This document shows, in pieces, positions 36,601 to 50,193 of a stretch of 64,000 bases of DNA. The notes under the pieces are model-generated. The model was not told where the DNA came from and did no database searches. It was given only the letters and a program-made list of their open reading frames with translations. The DNA is taken from NCBI RefSeq assembly GCF_008831285.2, contig NW_022204507.1:2588814-2652813 (forward strand), written 5' to 3'. The stretch is from Nymphaea colorata. Its lineage: Eukaryota; Streptophyta; Magnoliopsida; Nymphaeales; Nymphaeaceae. The position numbers and the translations under genes were made by a program. Each line of letters opens with the position of its first letter. Position 1 is the stretch's first letter.

Positions 36601-37357
36601 CATTTTCCCTTGCAATGAAGAAAATGAAAAAAGGGACAAGAGGGAAGATCAGACGACGCCATTGACTGCAACTAAATTCTTCTCCACCTCTCCTGTCTAA
36701 AACTTTCCGCCTTCTCTGAATCCGACGGTCAGCATTCCTCTCGCGAGTCTCTCCTTGCCCGATTGGACGGTCTCCCTTCGAACAGTAGGCCGTATGTGTT
36801 ACGCTTTCCCCGGGATTTGGTGGAGGCAGGAAGCTTCCAGGGAATTATTCGGGTTTAGGAACTTCTAGTGACATTTGGGGCGTTCTTTCGGCCTTCTACG
36901 TTTCTTTTTAGGGCTTTCAGGGAGAATTCCGTTTGCTGGTACTGATTTTTCGGGTTTTATTACGTGCGGAAGAAGACTTTTGGTTTCTAACACGGGTTGG
37001 TGAAGATCGGGTGGAAATTCGGTTTTGAACATTGAATTTCGCGCAGAGTTGTGAGGTTGAAACGTAATTGAGGGTCGACTGCTAATCGGGGAACATTTTC
37101 GATTGCTTGGAGGATTACGAAGCTAATTACGTCTCGAAGCATATTTTTACATTACTGCGGGTAGAAGTCTGGGCATTTAATAGAATTTAGCTTTAGGTTG
37201 CTGAATTTTGAGGCATTTGAGATTCTGTTTACATTTTGAACCAAAATCAGGACAACTTCGCTGAGTTGCTCAGCAACTGGACGAGAATATCACGGCCTGA
37301 GAGAGGTTTTTGAAGTTTCGCCGTCTGATTATCTCCTTCAAGTGTTTTTGCAGATCG
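36600..37357 (+). promoter_or_regulatory. Likely promoter/leader exon of the ABC1K gene
   Basis: A GC-richer, gene-start-like region ends at a good donor site (GATCG then GTAAGT) at 37357-37358. It has no long open frame, so the first exon would be non-coding. I cannot place the transcription start. Further leader sequence is spliced to 38588-38626. Confidence 0.4.
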
Positions 37358-38587
37358 GTAAGTTTGCTGCCTCTGTTGTACATGAAGACTGTATTTTATT
37401 TCAGCCTTTTAGTGCTTGATCTTTTAAAACTGGTCCTTCTCACAAGTGAATTGATTATCTTCGATTTTAATATGACATCTCAACCCACTCTCTTGCTCAA
37501 TTCTTTCAGTTGATTCGGATAAATATTTTAATCATATTTTAACTTGAAAAATTAAGAAATCAAGCTTTACTGATAATATTTGTTTTTCGCTTTGACGGAA
37601 GCGACCCAGCGAAAACAAAAAGATTCTTTGCCTTATTGATGCTTAGATTGATGGAATAAATGAGACGTTAATATCATGCAATTCTGATTAAAGAAAATGA
37701 ATTGCATTTACCTCACTGGCTTTACTTGAATTGCTTCATGTTACATGCAAGATTTTAATATGGTAGCCCACTCTCTTGCTTAATTCTCTGAGTTGATTTG
37801 GATGAATACTTTGACCACATTTCAACCTGAAAATTTTAAGAAATCAAGCGTTATTGATCACGTTTCTAAATTTGATGTTCAGAGTGATGGAACGGATAAG
37901 ACATTAACGTTATGTTTTTCTAATTTTTTTTTTTTAAAAGAATTGATGTGGTGGAGTGGCTTCAACTTGTCTCATCCCTTTGTTGGCATTGATCTGACTT
38001 TGAATTGCCTCATGCCGCCTGCGAGATATTTATTACTATGTTTTTCTATGATAGCATGCACCTATCGTCACAATTGCGTTTCTCTTTTGACTAACAAAAA
38101 AATGAGGGGCTTAGAGTCTAATTCATCTAGCATATTAGCGAGAATGGGTGTGTGTGCTGTGTGAAATCATGTGATGCACACGTAATTTTGTCTAAACATG
38201 TCAGTTTGTCAAAAGGATATTGGAACATGAGTATCCAAGACTATTCATTCCGCAATGAACTTTAGAACTAAATTCAGAAATTCTGAAGAAGAGAAGAAAG
38301 AGCAAACTGTATAAAGTAGAGAAGGAAAAATACTGAAACTTTCTTTGTCAGATTATCTTTATGAAAAATGAAGACTTGTCTTTATGCCTTTTCCTGCCTA
38401 GTTTAACTTTCCAAAGAAAAAACAACAAAATAGATCTGCAAATTTTCCACTTTTTTTGGGTAACTGTAGAATCTGTTCTAATAGCATAAAGTGAAACATG
38501 CTTGAGTTCAACTACATTTCTTGGTTCCTTCTAAAGCAATTTTTATTCCCCTTCCCACCCAATGTAATTGATCAATTTTCTTTCCAG

Positions 38588-38626
38588 CTGGATCAGACTC
38601 GATTGAAATAAATAACAGAAGCTAAG
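38588..38626 (+). other. Probable second leader exon of the ABC1K gene
   Basis: A polypyrimidine tract and CAG precede 38588, and GTAC follows 38626. The 39-bp piece contains stops in the frame of the gene and would be untranslated. Confidence 0.4.
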
Positions 38627-38749
38627 GTACTTCCTGCACCTTTACTAAACCATATTTTAAGTATATGTCTTTTTTTGTTAGATATTTATGAGATACTATA
38701 TGAATGTTGAGATGCTGCATTGAAAACAGGGAGCGCTAGTGAAAGGAAC

Positions 38750-41700
38750 ATGGGATGGGGAAACATCTACAAGAGACGCATGAAAGTCTTTACTGTTGCA
38801 TTGATTATCTACCTAGACTACAAGGTTTTTTTTTTCCCCTTCAGTAAAGCTTGAAAAAAATTCTCTCTTCAATTAGATTATGTTAGGAGACTGGATTTTG
38901 TGAACTGTATATTGGGACATCGATATAATTTTTACCTCAATGATTTGTAGGCTCTGCAGAAAAGGGAAAGATGGATTAAAAAAGCCAAACGAGCTGCTCT
39001 TTGGGAGATTGTTCATGAACGGAATGCCAGACGTCTTCTGAATTTGATAATTGAGTTGGAAGGTTTATGGGTAAAACTTGGTCAGTATTTATCTACACGA
39101 GCAGATGTGCTTCCCCAGGCCTATATATGTCTGCTAAAACAGTTACAGGATTCAATGCCATCTCGTCCTTTGGAAGAGGTAATCTTAAGCAATTGTGTTC
39201 AAATCCAAATTTTCTTGGTTTCTTGCAAGATGCATTATAAAGAATTCAAGAATGGAAACAAGCCGACCTATCTTTTGTATCTGCAGGTTCGCCACACCAT
39301 AGAGGAAGAGTTGGGACAATCAATGGATGATCTTTTCTCTGATTTTGACGAGACGCCACTTGCTACAGCATCAGTAAGTTGCTGGGATGAACATTTTTAG
39401 CTTGAAATTTTCATCATTAATGTTTTACCTCTAACGAACAGTTGCAACTCTTTCGTCAGATTGTTTGGTCTGTGTTATATGTTTGACTATTTGTTACTGA
39501 ATTTTTTAGATAGCACAAGTTCATCGTGCAATTTTAAGAGATGGGCAAGAAGTAGTTGTAAAGGTTCAACATGAGGGCATCAAGGCAGTCATACTAGAGG
39601 TTCTGATGTTCTCAAATTATCAACCTAACTAAGTTTGATACAGAAGCACTGTATAATTGGAAATTCATTTATTTGTAGGATTTGAAAAATGCTAAAGCAA
39701 TAGTTGACTGGATTGCATGGGCAGAGCCACAATATGATTTTAGTCCATTGATAGATGAGTGGTGCAAGGAGGCACCAAAAGAGCTCGACTTCAATCGTGA
39801 AGCTGGTGAATATCGTTTACTTTCCTCTTTATTACAAAGTACAACCATAACTTTTGACCACATAAATGTTAGACAAAAATTTTCATTTCACATAACTGTT
39901 GAATGCTTGAGCGTCACTCAAGTTGTTTTATGTTCATGCTGACTGGTTTTACTTGTGAAATGATAGACAACACAAAAACAGTATCTAAAAATCTTGGTTG
40001 CAAGAGCCCGTCTTCTGGTTCTGTTCACCGTATCAATGTATTAATTCCAGAAGTTATACGGGTAATATATTGGTTCCTTCATTTACTGCTTTATACCTCC
40101 TTATATATGGGACATGCATGCTTGTGGTTCTGAACTCATGTCCTATTCTTCTGTTGCAGTCAACTGAAAAGTTACTTATCCTAGAGTTTATGGATGGTGT
40201 TCGTTTAAACGACAATGAATCCTTGGAAAAGTTAGGAATTGATAAACAAAGAATTGTTGAAGAAATCACCCGTGCTTATGCACACCAAATATATGTTGAT
40301 GGATTTTTCAATGGTGATCCTCATCCTGGTATGTTTTTAGGCTTGCCTTTTGGGTCTGCTGATACTTGTTCTTTCTTTTCATTTCCAACACTTACACTGT
40401 GGATTTGTTATGATGCAGTTTCCTATATATCGTCTCATAATTGCCATCTACTGAGCTGTATGTGCTTTTCTATGTAGGAAACTTTCTTGTTAGCAGAGAA
40501 CCCCCACACCATCCCGTCTTGCTCGATTTTGGTCTCACTAAATCAATATCAAGCTCCACAAAACAAGCATTAGCAAAAATGTTTCTTGCATGCGCCGAGG
40601 TGAGTACTGTTATTTGATTCCATGAAAGGTGTATGTTTTAAATGGAATGTCCGAGTAGTTTTATCATTAATCAAAATTCTTTCTGCAATAAATTGCTACA
40701 TTTAGAACTTAATGCTTTGTACATTTATGGAAGCGATGGATTCATATACCATTCAGGAATCAAAACCTAGTTGGCGCTCACTGACCTAGTGAATGGCATG
40801 AAGAGGCAGGACCACTAAATGATGAATGAAAATGCAGCAAAAGTTCACAAAGCTCTAGTTTGAAAAGGCTGATGTTATGTGGGAATGAGCATATTCTTAC
40901 ATAATTTTCTAACTGTTTAACAGGGTGATCACGTGGCACTGCTTTCAGCATTTGCAGAAATCGGTCTTCGGTTGCGTGTAGACATGCCAGACCAAGCTAT
41001 GGAAATAACAAATATATTTTTCCGCAATTCAACACCAGCAGATGAATATCTTGTGAGCACTTCATATTTTTCCACTTTTTTTTTTTATGTGTTTGTAGAT
41101 AACCAGCCGATTCCTCACTTTTGTTGCCTTGTTAAGGAAAACTTGAAAGCCTTAGCGAAGGACAGAAATGAGAGAATGAAAGCCATCCAAGAGAAGATGA
41201 AACTGGGGAAGAAGAAGAGCACTTTTGTAAACCCTGTAAGTATAGTTATCTGCCCTTTATGTGAACAGCAATTTAGTTGTACTTAATCTAATAGGCAAAC
41301 ATGTGCATGGATCTATATTGAGAAGCACTGTTTCTGATATTGCAGGTTGATGCCTTTCCAGGTGATGCTGTAATTTTTGTCAGGGTTCTAAATCTTCTTA
41401 GAGGTTAGGATTTACCAGATGTGTTCCTTTACATCTTTATAATGTATCTTTTTTGTAAGATCTATATACTGCATTTCAGGTCTTTCAGCCATTCTGAATG
41501 TCAGGATAGTGTACTTAGATATCTTGAGGCCTTTTGCTGAGGCTGCTTTATTAGGGTGAGTAGTATTTGTTTCATACTATTTCCGTTATTCTGATTCTGC
41601 AGTTTTTCTTTGGCAACCTAGCAAATGTTTCTGTGCTAGTTTCAACCACCTCCTATTCAAAATTTTGTATCTCACAGAAATCAAATGTTAAATGTGACTC

Positions 41701-41801
41701 CTGAAAAGTGGGTCTATGAGAAGCCTGTTCTTTCCAGAGTGGAGGCAAAACTGAGGCAGTTACTGCTCGAAATTGGACAGAACAAAATATTAGGCATTCA
41801 G
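38750..41801 (+). CDS. ABC1K (UbiB/ADCK-type) atypical kinase, 3' part not in window
   Basis: I read 13 coding exons with GT/AG borders and consistent phase: 38750-38824, 38951-39178, 39287-39373, 39510-39599, 39679-39805, 39967-40061, 40160-40328, 40478-40599, 40924-41052, 41137-41235, 41346-41403, 41480-41555, 41678-41801, together 493 codons. The protein starts MGWGNIYKRRMKVF. ABC1 hallmarks in order: KLGQ (67-70), the alanine-rich loop LATASIAQVH (about 126-135), ATP-site Lys148 in VVVKVQ, ELDFNREAD, DPHPGN (287-292) and DFG (307-309). ABC1 kinases act in plastids or mitochondria on prenylquinone and lipid metabolism. It most resembles the plant subgroup fused to a C-terminal beta-lactamase-like domain (Arabidopsis At5g24810, from memory). 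That domain is absent: the frame is open at the 41801 donor and retroelements begin 0.8 kb downstream. Confidence 0.88.
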
Positions 41802-42643
41802 GTTAGTAAGTTCTGTTTACATGTCAGTAGTGGTTTTCAATTATATTCTTTGTGATGCTCCAATCTTAGATTAGTACTCTGTCCTGTTGCAAGGATTTCA
41901 GACAGAGTCAATGGGGATTACTGTGATTTACTACGTTGGTAATTTCATTTCTTTAATATGCAATTCTTGATAGACTTCTGCAGTTGTGTGTATCTGGTTA
42001 AGTTACAAGTTGTAGGCTATCAGCCATAGACATTGTTTCTCTTGATGTGGAGAAGCTAAGTAAACCAGTATTTAATAAAGTTTTTCTTTTTTACCTAAGT
42101 GCCACAAATGAAAGATATTACTTTTTAAGATTTTAATCCTGAAAGTCTAGTTCTTGTTGCTTGTTATTTTCTGTAGCATATGCTTTTTGATGGAGGAACT
42201 TCAGAACCCCCCAACTTTTCTCTTTTTCCTGTTTTCTTTTCTCCTTCTGTTTCTTTTTTCCATATTTCTATCATATAGGTCTATCTATGACCCGACTAGG
42301 CCTTATTCAGGGTTTGCTGTTTATTCCAGTCTAGCACAGCTATGTAGTTTCAAACACGATAATCCATCTTCAAGGGATCAATACTTGCAACATGCTTTCT
42401 TCCACTTCAATAGTTACCATGTAAGCATGAAACATTCCCATGGACTGGAATTTGTGAAGAATTCACTTGAATGGAATGGGTACTAGCTAAGTCACATGGT
42501 GCTGCCATGCCGGTGTGGGTTCAGGTACGGATACAGAATAGCATGGGTTGATACCATTGTTCCACTTCTAGCTTACAAATTGTTTAAAATCAGATTGATA
42601 ACTTCATACCGAAAAGACAAAGTATGAAATATGCATTGATACC
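41802..42643 (+). other. Presumed ABC1K intron, before the TE nest
   Basis: Starts with GTTAGT, a donor site in phase 0. It is T-rich, intron-like sequence with no further ABC1K or beta-lactamase exon visible before element D begins at 42644. Confidence 0.5.
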
Positions 42644-42889
42644 TGTAGAAATACGAACAAGGAAAGGAAGAGGAACAACGATCACGATGTAACGTGGAAA
42701 ACCCTCAACACGAGGGAGAAAAAACCACGAATGAGGATGAGTCGGTGCCCACTAGCCGCCAGACTCTCTCTCTCCTTAGATTATCATTAACACATAAGGA
42801 TTAGGGTTACATGACTTAAGTAGTGCCCAACACGGGCTACAAGATGGGTCGGGTATGGATCCGGACCCGAAACATACGATCTATCAACA
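42644..42889 (-). repeat. 3' LTR of element D
   Basis: 246 bp, TGTTGATAGATCG...TTTCTACA on the element strand, preceded by a purine tract (AAGGGGGAG). A CGGGTCCGGATCC...CCCGACCC foldback lies near its start. Confidence 0.88.
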
Positions 42890-45550
42890 CTCCCCCTTAA
42901 GTTGGGCATACATATCAAACATGCCCAACTTGGATACATTCCTCTCAAATGAAGTTGAAGGAAGAGCTTTCGTCAGAACATCAACAATTTGGTCTTCAGA
43001 CTTCATGTAAGGTAAGATCAACTCTTTCGCATCAATTCTTTCCTGAATGAAGTGACAATCAATTTCAACATGCTTTGTTCTGTCGTGAAGAACAGGATTG
43101 TTGGCTAAGTTGATTGCATACTTGTTATCACAATACATCTTCATAGGTCCTTCAATCTCTATTCCAATGTCAGTCAGGAATATCTTCAACCATAGTAATT
43201 CTGATACTCCCATAGCAACTGCCCTATATTCTGCCTCTGCACTAGATCTAGAGCAAACATCCTGTCTCTTGCTTCTCCATACAACAAGGTTTCCTCCGAA
43301 ATAGACACAGTACCCTGTAGTAGATCGTCTGGTATCACCACAACCTACCCAATCTGCATCAGAATAGCCCTCGATTTCCACAGTCTCTTGTTTCACATAC
43401 AGAAGTCCCTTGCCAGGATTTTTCTTCAAGTAGCATAGTACTCTGTCCACAGCCTTCAAATGTGCATCGGTTGGTGCATGCATGAATTGGCTCAAAACAT
43501 TCACCGCAAAGGTGATATCAGGTCTCGTGAGGGTAAGATAAATCAACTTCTCAACCAGACGTTGATATCTTTCCTTGTCTTCTTCACAGAGAGGCTCTCC
43601 ATCTCTAAGACTCAACTTGTGCCCAGTGTCAAATGGGGTAGGAGTAGGTCTACATCCCAATGTTTCTTCCAGCAGATCTAATGTGTATTTCCTTTGGTTT
43701 AGTACAAGACCAGTACTAGACCTAGCAACCTCCATACCAAGAAAATACCTTAGCTTGCCAAGATCTTTGAGATCGAATTTTGTAGCCAGTAACCCTTTTA
43801 GCTTGATAATCTCCTCCTCATCATCTCCTGTGACAATCATGTCATCTACGTAGACCAGCAAGAGAGTAACCCTGCTCTCCTTCTTCTTCACAAACAGAGT
43901 GTGATCTTCATTTCCTTGTTTGTATCCATGACGTATCATCACTCTTCTCAGTCGTTCGAACCACGCTCTGGGCGATTGCTTAAGGCCATATAAGGCCTTT
44001 TTCAGCTTACAACATTTTTCTGGTTCTTCATATCCTAGAGGCATATGCATATATACTTCTTCTTCGAGGTCACCATTGAGGAATGCATTCTTAACATCTA
44101 GTTGATACATCTTCCACTCCTTCATCACAGCTAAGGATATAACCACTCTCACTGTCTTCATTTTCGCAACATGAGCAAAGGTTTCCAAGTAATCAATTCC
44201 ATATTTCTGGCTAAATCCCTTGGCCACAAGTCGAGCTTTATATCTTTCAACACTCCCATCTGGTTTGTACTTGATGGTATACATCCATTTGGATCCAACC
44301 AAGTGAGCGGCTTCAGGAATCTTCACCACTTCCCATGTCATATTTCTTCTCAGGGCATCTATTTCTTCTTTCATTGCATCAGCCCACTTGGAGTCACTTT
44401 GAGCTTCAGCAACAGTCCTGGGGATCACAGCCAAAGAAAGAGTAGAAACAAAACAATTGTAATCTTTTCCAAGTCTGGAATAAGATACAAAATTACCAAT
44501 GGGGTGTTGAGTACATGACCTGACACCCTTTCTCAGGGCAATGGGAAGATCTTCATTCTTCTTTTCAACCTCATCATGAGTCTCCACAGTCTCCATGGTA
44601 GGACTTGGTTCATCCAGGGAAGGAGTGGCATTGGGATTGGAAGTAGATCTAGCATCACAAGTCATCATCTCTGTCCGAGTACCTCGTCTAGAGTAGAACT
44701 GTCCAAACAACTGAGGGCCTTCTCAATGCTAGTGTCACACCTTTCCTCCTTCTCAGGCACATCAACAGTAGTAAGCGATTCTGCTTTCTTGTAGTCCAAA
44801 AAATCTGTAAACTGAAGTTCCTGTCTCTGAGAATACTCTTCCCTGCCCACAGACTGCTCCCCCTGAAGAGGATTCTCACCAAAGTAAGAGGCATGTTCCA
44901 AGAAGGTAACATCCCTCGTAACATAAACTCGACCAGTAATAGGATCAATACATTTGTATCCTTTTTGCGTAAGAGAGTATCCAACAAAGACACCTTTGAT
45001 AGACCTAGGATCAAGTTTCTTGACATTTGGACTGTGATCATGGATAAAACATACACAACCAAAAACACGAGGAGGAAGTAGGAACGGTGGACGACTGCCA
45101 GGAAGTAACGAGTGGGGAGTCATACCATTCAAAACACGACTGGGCATGCGGTTAATAAGATAGGCACTAGTAAGAACTGCATCACCCCAATAGTGTTTAG
45201 GAAGATTTCTCTGAAACAAAAGAGCCCTGGTGACATTAAGAAGTTGACGATTTTTCCTTTCAGCTACCCCATTTTGAGGGGGGGTGTAACTACAAGATGT
45301 CTCATGAACAATCCCTCTTTGTCTAAGAAACTCCTCAACAGACTGACACATGTATTCACGGGCATTATCGGACTGGAAAGTTTGAACATTCGCACCATAT
45401 TGGGTATGCACAAGAAGAATGAATGTCTCGATGATACGAGGAACCTCACTGCGGTCTTTTAACAAGTACACAAATGTAGCACGAGAGAAATCATCAATGA
45501 AAGTGATAAAATATTGAAAACCTTGACGGGTATGAATTCCCGAAGGTCCC
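42884..45550 (-). pseudogene. Element D pol, 5' part missing
   Basis: The integrase half reads FITFIDDFSRATFVY, SDNAREY, PPQNGVAERKN, and then the GKG-like C-terminal region. A frameshift at about 44700 separates it from a long open block (44710-42884, 608 residues) that covers reverse transcriptase (YVDDMIVTGDD) and RNase H (YSDADWVG, CDNKYAINLAN) without internal stops. The stop codon is inside the LTR. It is the least damaged reverse transcriptase/RNase H reading frame among the copia copies here. Confidence 0.88.
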
Positions 45551-45835
45551 TGTTGAAATAGATTGTAATGGGGAACCGGGTCCAATTCTGGACCCGGTCC
45601 CATGGGGCACGGGTATCGAGGCTGGCTCGGTACCCTAGGCAGCACTCTTTCTCTCCCTCCTATATAATCTTCACTTAAGTGTAATTGTTGAATTAAGTGA
45701 ATAAATTTTTCTCTCTCCTAGGGTTGCAGTGTGCACCTAGGTTAGAGCTTCCCGTGGTTTTTTCCTCTTTCTGAGGTTTTTCCACGTATACCGTGTGTTC
45801 CTTTCTTCTTCCTTCGTGTGTTTCATGTTTCTACA
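45551..45835 (+). repeat. 5' LTR of element E
   Basis: 285 bp, TGTTGAAATAG...TTTCTACA, with the ACCGGGTCCA...TGGACCCGGT hairpin as in B. Same subfamily as the LTR of A. Confidence 0.93.
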
Positions 45836-45847
45836 TGGTATCAGAGC
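45836..45847 (+). other. Primer binding site of element E
   Basis: TGGTATCAGAGC immediately after the LTR, complementary to initiator tRNA-Met. Confidence 0.9.
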
Positions 45848-46199
45848 CAGGTTAGTGAGATCGTTCGGCTTCGTCTTGTGTTTCCGCCGTCGCCCCTGCG
45901 CCGCTGCCACCTGCGCCGTTGGAGTTTTTCGCGCCGCCGCCTTTGGGATCTTCTGTGCTGCCGCCGTCGGACGATCCAGCGCGGCCGCCGCCGCCAGTTG
46001 CCGTTTGTAGCTTCCGCTACCGTGGGTGTCTCCTGTTCTGCCGTCGGACGATCCAGCGCTGTCACGCCTCTGCGCCGCCGCCGTCGGGCGATCCAGCGCG
46101 CCGTCGCCGACACCTAGGGTTCTGTGTGGTACTGGTGTTTCAGCCGCCGCTGTGTTGTCTTGTTGCTGCCTGGTGTTGCGTCTGACTTGACTGCTTGTG

Positions 46200-49100
46200 A
46201 TGGCGGAAGAGATCGCACCTAAAAGTGATGTGGCCTTTGACGCGGGCAGCGCTCCCAAGAGCGAGATCTTGCCGGTCCAGGTCACGCCCATTCGTCTGAC
46301 TAAAGACAACTATCTCTCCTGGTCTGCTGCTCTCGAGATTGGGATTACAAGCCGTGGTCGTCTTTCCTATATCACAGGCGACAAACCGGCGCCCAGCAAA
46401 ACTGGTCCTCAATGGGCGACGTGGGTGTTGGAAGACAGTCAGGTTAAGGTGTGGATCATCAGCTCTGTGTCCGCTGATATTCAGCCTCTTATTCTGCGGA
46501 AGCCGACTTCGTTTGATATGTGGACTGTGCTTGCGAGGATGTATGGTCGCAAGAAAAGGGTTCTGCGTACGTACCAGATTAAACGCAGTATTTATTCTCT
46601 GAAACAGGGTGACCTGTCTGTTGCCTCCTTCTATGCAGCCCTGAAAACTAAGTGGGAGGAACTTGATTATCATGTGAATGATAACTGGGACTGTGGTTCT
46701 GATCATGCCCGGTACTGGGAAAAGGAATGGATGGACCAGACGTTCCTTTTCCTTGGAGGCTTGCGTGATGAGTTTGAATCCATTCGGAGTCAAATTCTCA
46801 ACTGTGATGAGATTCCTGGAATAGAAGATGTTTATGCTAGAGTGGAATCCGAGGAACAAAGACACCAAGTGATGCAGATTGACCCCAGTCATGGGAATGG
46901 TCCCTCGGCCTTTGTTAGTCGTTCTTCTGTGTCTGGCCAGCGCCCTGTTAGGCGATGTACACATTGTCACAAGTCAGGACATTCTGTTGACTTTTGTTGG
47001 GATCTACACCCTGAGAAGAGACTTGTTCGCGGTCGCCCTCCGTCTAGTCGGCCAGGTTCTTTTGTGCAGGACTCAAATCAGAGTGGTTCTTCTAGTGGTG
47101 AAAAGTCGAGGCTTTCCCCGGATCAAATCAAGGAACTACAAGCTTACATCAGTCGCCTTTCTACTACGTCAGACACATCTACGTCTGATGGAGCTAAGTT
47201 AGCTCAGGCTCTTGTTGCTACTAGTGATCAAGGTAATTCCCCTCCCGGTGATTGGATTGTTGACAGTGGGGCTACTCATCATATGACCGGGAACCCTAAG
47301 ATGTTTCAAGAATACAAGTTGACTTCTGGGCAGCAGCGTGTATCTATGGCTGATGGTTCTTCTATTTCTGTGGCTGGAAAAGGGAGTTTATCATTACTGA
47401 ACAAATATTGTCTTCATAATGCCCTACATGTTCCTAATATTCCCGTAAATTTGTTATCTGTCAGCAGTATTACCAAAGATCTAAACTGTAATCTAATATT
47501 CTCTGCTGATCGTTGTTTACTGCAGGACTTGGGGACGGGGCAGAAGATTGGGATTGGTTCGGCAATTGATGGGCTCTACAGAATGCCAGTACAGGTTGCC
47601 TCTGCTTTGATTTCAGCCACCAGTGGACAGTTGTCTGGCGTGGAGGACAGATCCGTTATTATGCGCTGGCACGAGAGACTTGGTCATCTTTCTTTTCAGT
47701 TGATTAAACAGTTGTTTCCTAAGATGTTTCAGTCTGTTTCTTTGGACACCTTCGCCTGTGAAGTGTGTCAGTTGTCTAAGCATGTTAGGGCCTCGTACCC
47801 TATTTCGTTCAATAAAACCAGCTGTCCATTTGCTTTGGTTCACTCTGATGTTTGAGGTGCTTCAGGAGTACCCACCTGTCGTGGTTTTCATTATTTCATG
47901 ACTCTTATCGATGATTACTCTCGGTGTACGTTCGTATATTTGTTGAAAGAACGTAGTGAAGTTCCCGGCATTGTCAAAAATTTCGTTGCATTTGTTGAAA
48001 CTAAATTCCAGACCCCTGTTCAGACCCTTCGTACTGACAATGCTCGAGAGTATGTCTCGCAATCCCTTGATGACTTCTTGCGATGCAAGGGTATTATACA
48101 TGAAACATCTTGTAGCTACACACCTCCTCAGAATGGCGTGGCTGAAAGGAAGAACGTCATTTGTTAAATGTCACCCGGGCCATCATGTTTCAACGTCATG
48201 TCCCTAAGCGGTACTGGGGTGATGCACTTCTCACTAGTGCTCATCTCATTAACCGTATGCCTACTCGTGTGTTGAATGGTCATTCCCCTTATTTTGTTTT
48301 GTGGCCTACTCAGAATCCCTGGCCTTTGACCCCTCGGGTGTTTGGGTGTGTTTGCTTTGTCCATAATCATAGTCCCACTCTCAAGAAACTTGATCCTCGG
48401 TCCATCGAAGCGGTCTTTTTGGGGTATTCCTCCTCCTAGAAGGGATACAAGTGTGTTGACCCTAGCACTTCCAGAGTATATGTCTCCAGGGATGTTACCT
48501 TTCATGAACATAAGGCATACTTTCCTGCGAATCCTCTTCAGGGGGAGTGTCTAGGTGAGAGAGTGGACGAGTATTCTTCACATCAGTTGATTCAGTTCAC
48601 AGATTTCTTGGATTACAGGGCTAGTTCTCCGAGTGTGAGTGTGGTAGACACAGTCAGTGAGGACAAAGACAGTCAGATGGAGGGGGGCCCTGTGGAAGAA
48701 CAGTCCCGTGATCATTTGTTTGGTCAGGTATACAATAGGAAGAAGAAGGATGTGATGGAGGTTGTTGATGTTACCAATCCCGATCTTGTGTGCTCCCCGG
48801 ATGATCCAAGTCCAATGAATGAAGATCTTCCCATAGCCCTACGCAAAGGCACCAGGTCATGTACTTCTCATCCTATTCAGAGATTTGTTTCGTATGCTAA
48901 ACTCAGTAAAGACTATAAGTGCTTTATTACCTCTTTATCTATGGCTGTTATTCTCAGGTCAGTGGAGGATGCCAGGGAGGATCCCAAATGGCTACAGGCC
49001 ATGACAGAGGAGATGGACGCCCTGGCAAAGAACAATACGTGGGAGGTTGTTGATATTCCTAATGGAACTCACTTAGTTGGTTCCAAGTGGGTGTTTACTG

Positions 49101-50120
49101 TGAAGTACAAACCTGATGGCACTATAGAACGCTATAAAGCTCGTCTTGTTGCAAAGGGGTTTAGCCAGAAATATGGGATTGACTATCTTGAGACGTTCGC
49201 TCCCGTTGCTAAACTGAAGACAGTAAGGGTCATCTTAGCTCTGGCAGTACAAAAAAAGTGGAGCATGGACCAACTTGATGTCAAGAACGCCTTCTTGAAT
49301 GGTCACCTTGAGGAAGAAGTCTATATGAGCATGCCGCCTGGATATGCGTAGAAAGGAAAGTGTTGTTATCTCAAGAAAGCATTGTATGGCCTCAAGCAGT
49401 CCCCTAGAGCGTGGTTTGAAAGACTAAGGGTTGTGATGAAGACTAATGGATATAAACAGGGAAATGGTGATCACACCCTCTTCATCAAGCAGAGAAATGG
49501 TCTGGTGAGCCTTCTACTAGTATATGTTGATGATATGATTGTCACAGGTGATGACGAAGAAGAAAAAAGGAAGATGAAAGAAACGTTAGCTGCTGAATTT
49601 GATCTCAAACATCTGGGTAAATTGAGGTATTTTTTGGGAATTGAGATCGCTAGATCTGAGACTGGTCTTGTTATGAGCCAAAGGAAATACACTTTGGATC
49701 TTCTAAAAGAGACAGGTAAACTGGGATGCAGGCCCTTTCTTACTCCAATGGAGTCTGGCACAAGGATAAGTATCAAAACTGGGACGATCTTGGATGAGGA
49801 AGGAAAAGGGAGGTATCAGCGGCTGGTTGGTAAACTCATTTATCTCACTCTTACTCGCCCGGATATTACGTATGCTGTGGGTGTGTTGAGTCAGTTTATG
49901 CATGCCCCTACTGATTGTCATTGGAAAAGTACTGAAAGAGTATTGGGATACTTAAAGAATGACCCAGGGAAAGGACTGCTCTATACTCGACAAGGTCAAC
50001 TCAGCATTGAAGGATACTCTGACGCCGACTGGGCAGGTTGCACAGATACTAGAAGGTCTACCACAGGATACTGCATCTTTCTTGGAGGTAACCTGGTGGT
50101 ATGGAGAAGTAAAAGACAAG
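46200..50120 (+). pseudogene. Element E gag-pol, broken and truncated
   Basis: Gag starts at ATG 46200 and is open through the knuckle (CTHCHKSGHSVDFC), protease (DSGATHHM) and GAG-pre-integrase (HERLGH...CEVCQLSKH) until a TGA at 47853 where a Trp codon is expected in DVWG. Further lesions are a one-base loss near 48156 in integrase, TAG at about 48437 and TAG after MPPGYA (49349-49351), the last shared with element A. Reverse transcriptase retains YVDDM. The frame then runs out of RNase H into viral sequence at 50121. Confidence 0.9.
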
Positions 50121-50193
50121 TGCAGGCGACTACTTGGCATAGAGGGCAGAACTCCAGCCAAAGGTTCTATCCAGGTCAATCACAGATGGTCCA

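Larger units (their letters stand above)
42644..45550 (-). mobile_element. Ty1/copia element D, cut by element E
   Basis: Minus-strand copia carrying the 3' LTR, RNase H, reverse transcriptase and the C-terminal half of integrase. It ends abruptly at 45550, where the 5' LTR of element E begins inside the D integrase core (just before SGIHTRQGFQYF). The rest of D (gag, protease, 5' LTR) is not found elsewhere in the window. D belongs to the same broad lineage as A/B/E but is a clearly different family. Confidence 0.9.
45551..50120 (+). mobile_element. Ty1/copia element E, 3' truncated by viral cluster
   Basis: Begins with a complete 5' LTR inserted into element D, then primer site, GC-rich leader, gag and pol. 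Homology to element B stops at 50120 in RNase H (after RSKRQ), where caulimovirid sequence starts; the remaining RNase H, polypurine tract and 3' LTR are absent. The LTR and coding sequence are closest to element A. Confidence 0.93.

Noticed and set aside
46140-46970. 276-codon antisense open frame within gag of E, also present in B (19947-20777) and partly in A
   Set aside because: It lies opposite a well-identified gag frame, has no family features, and is conserved only because the copies are homologous.
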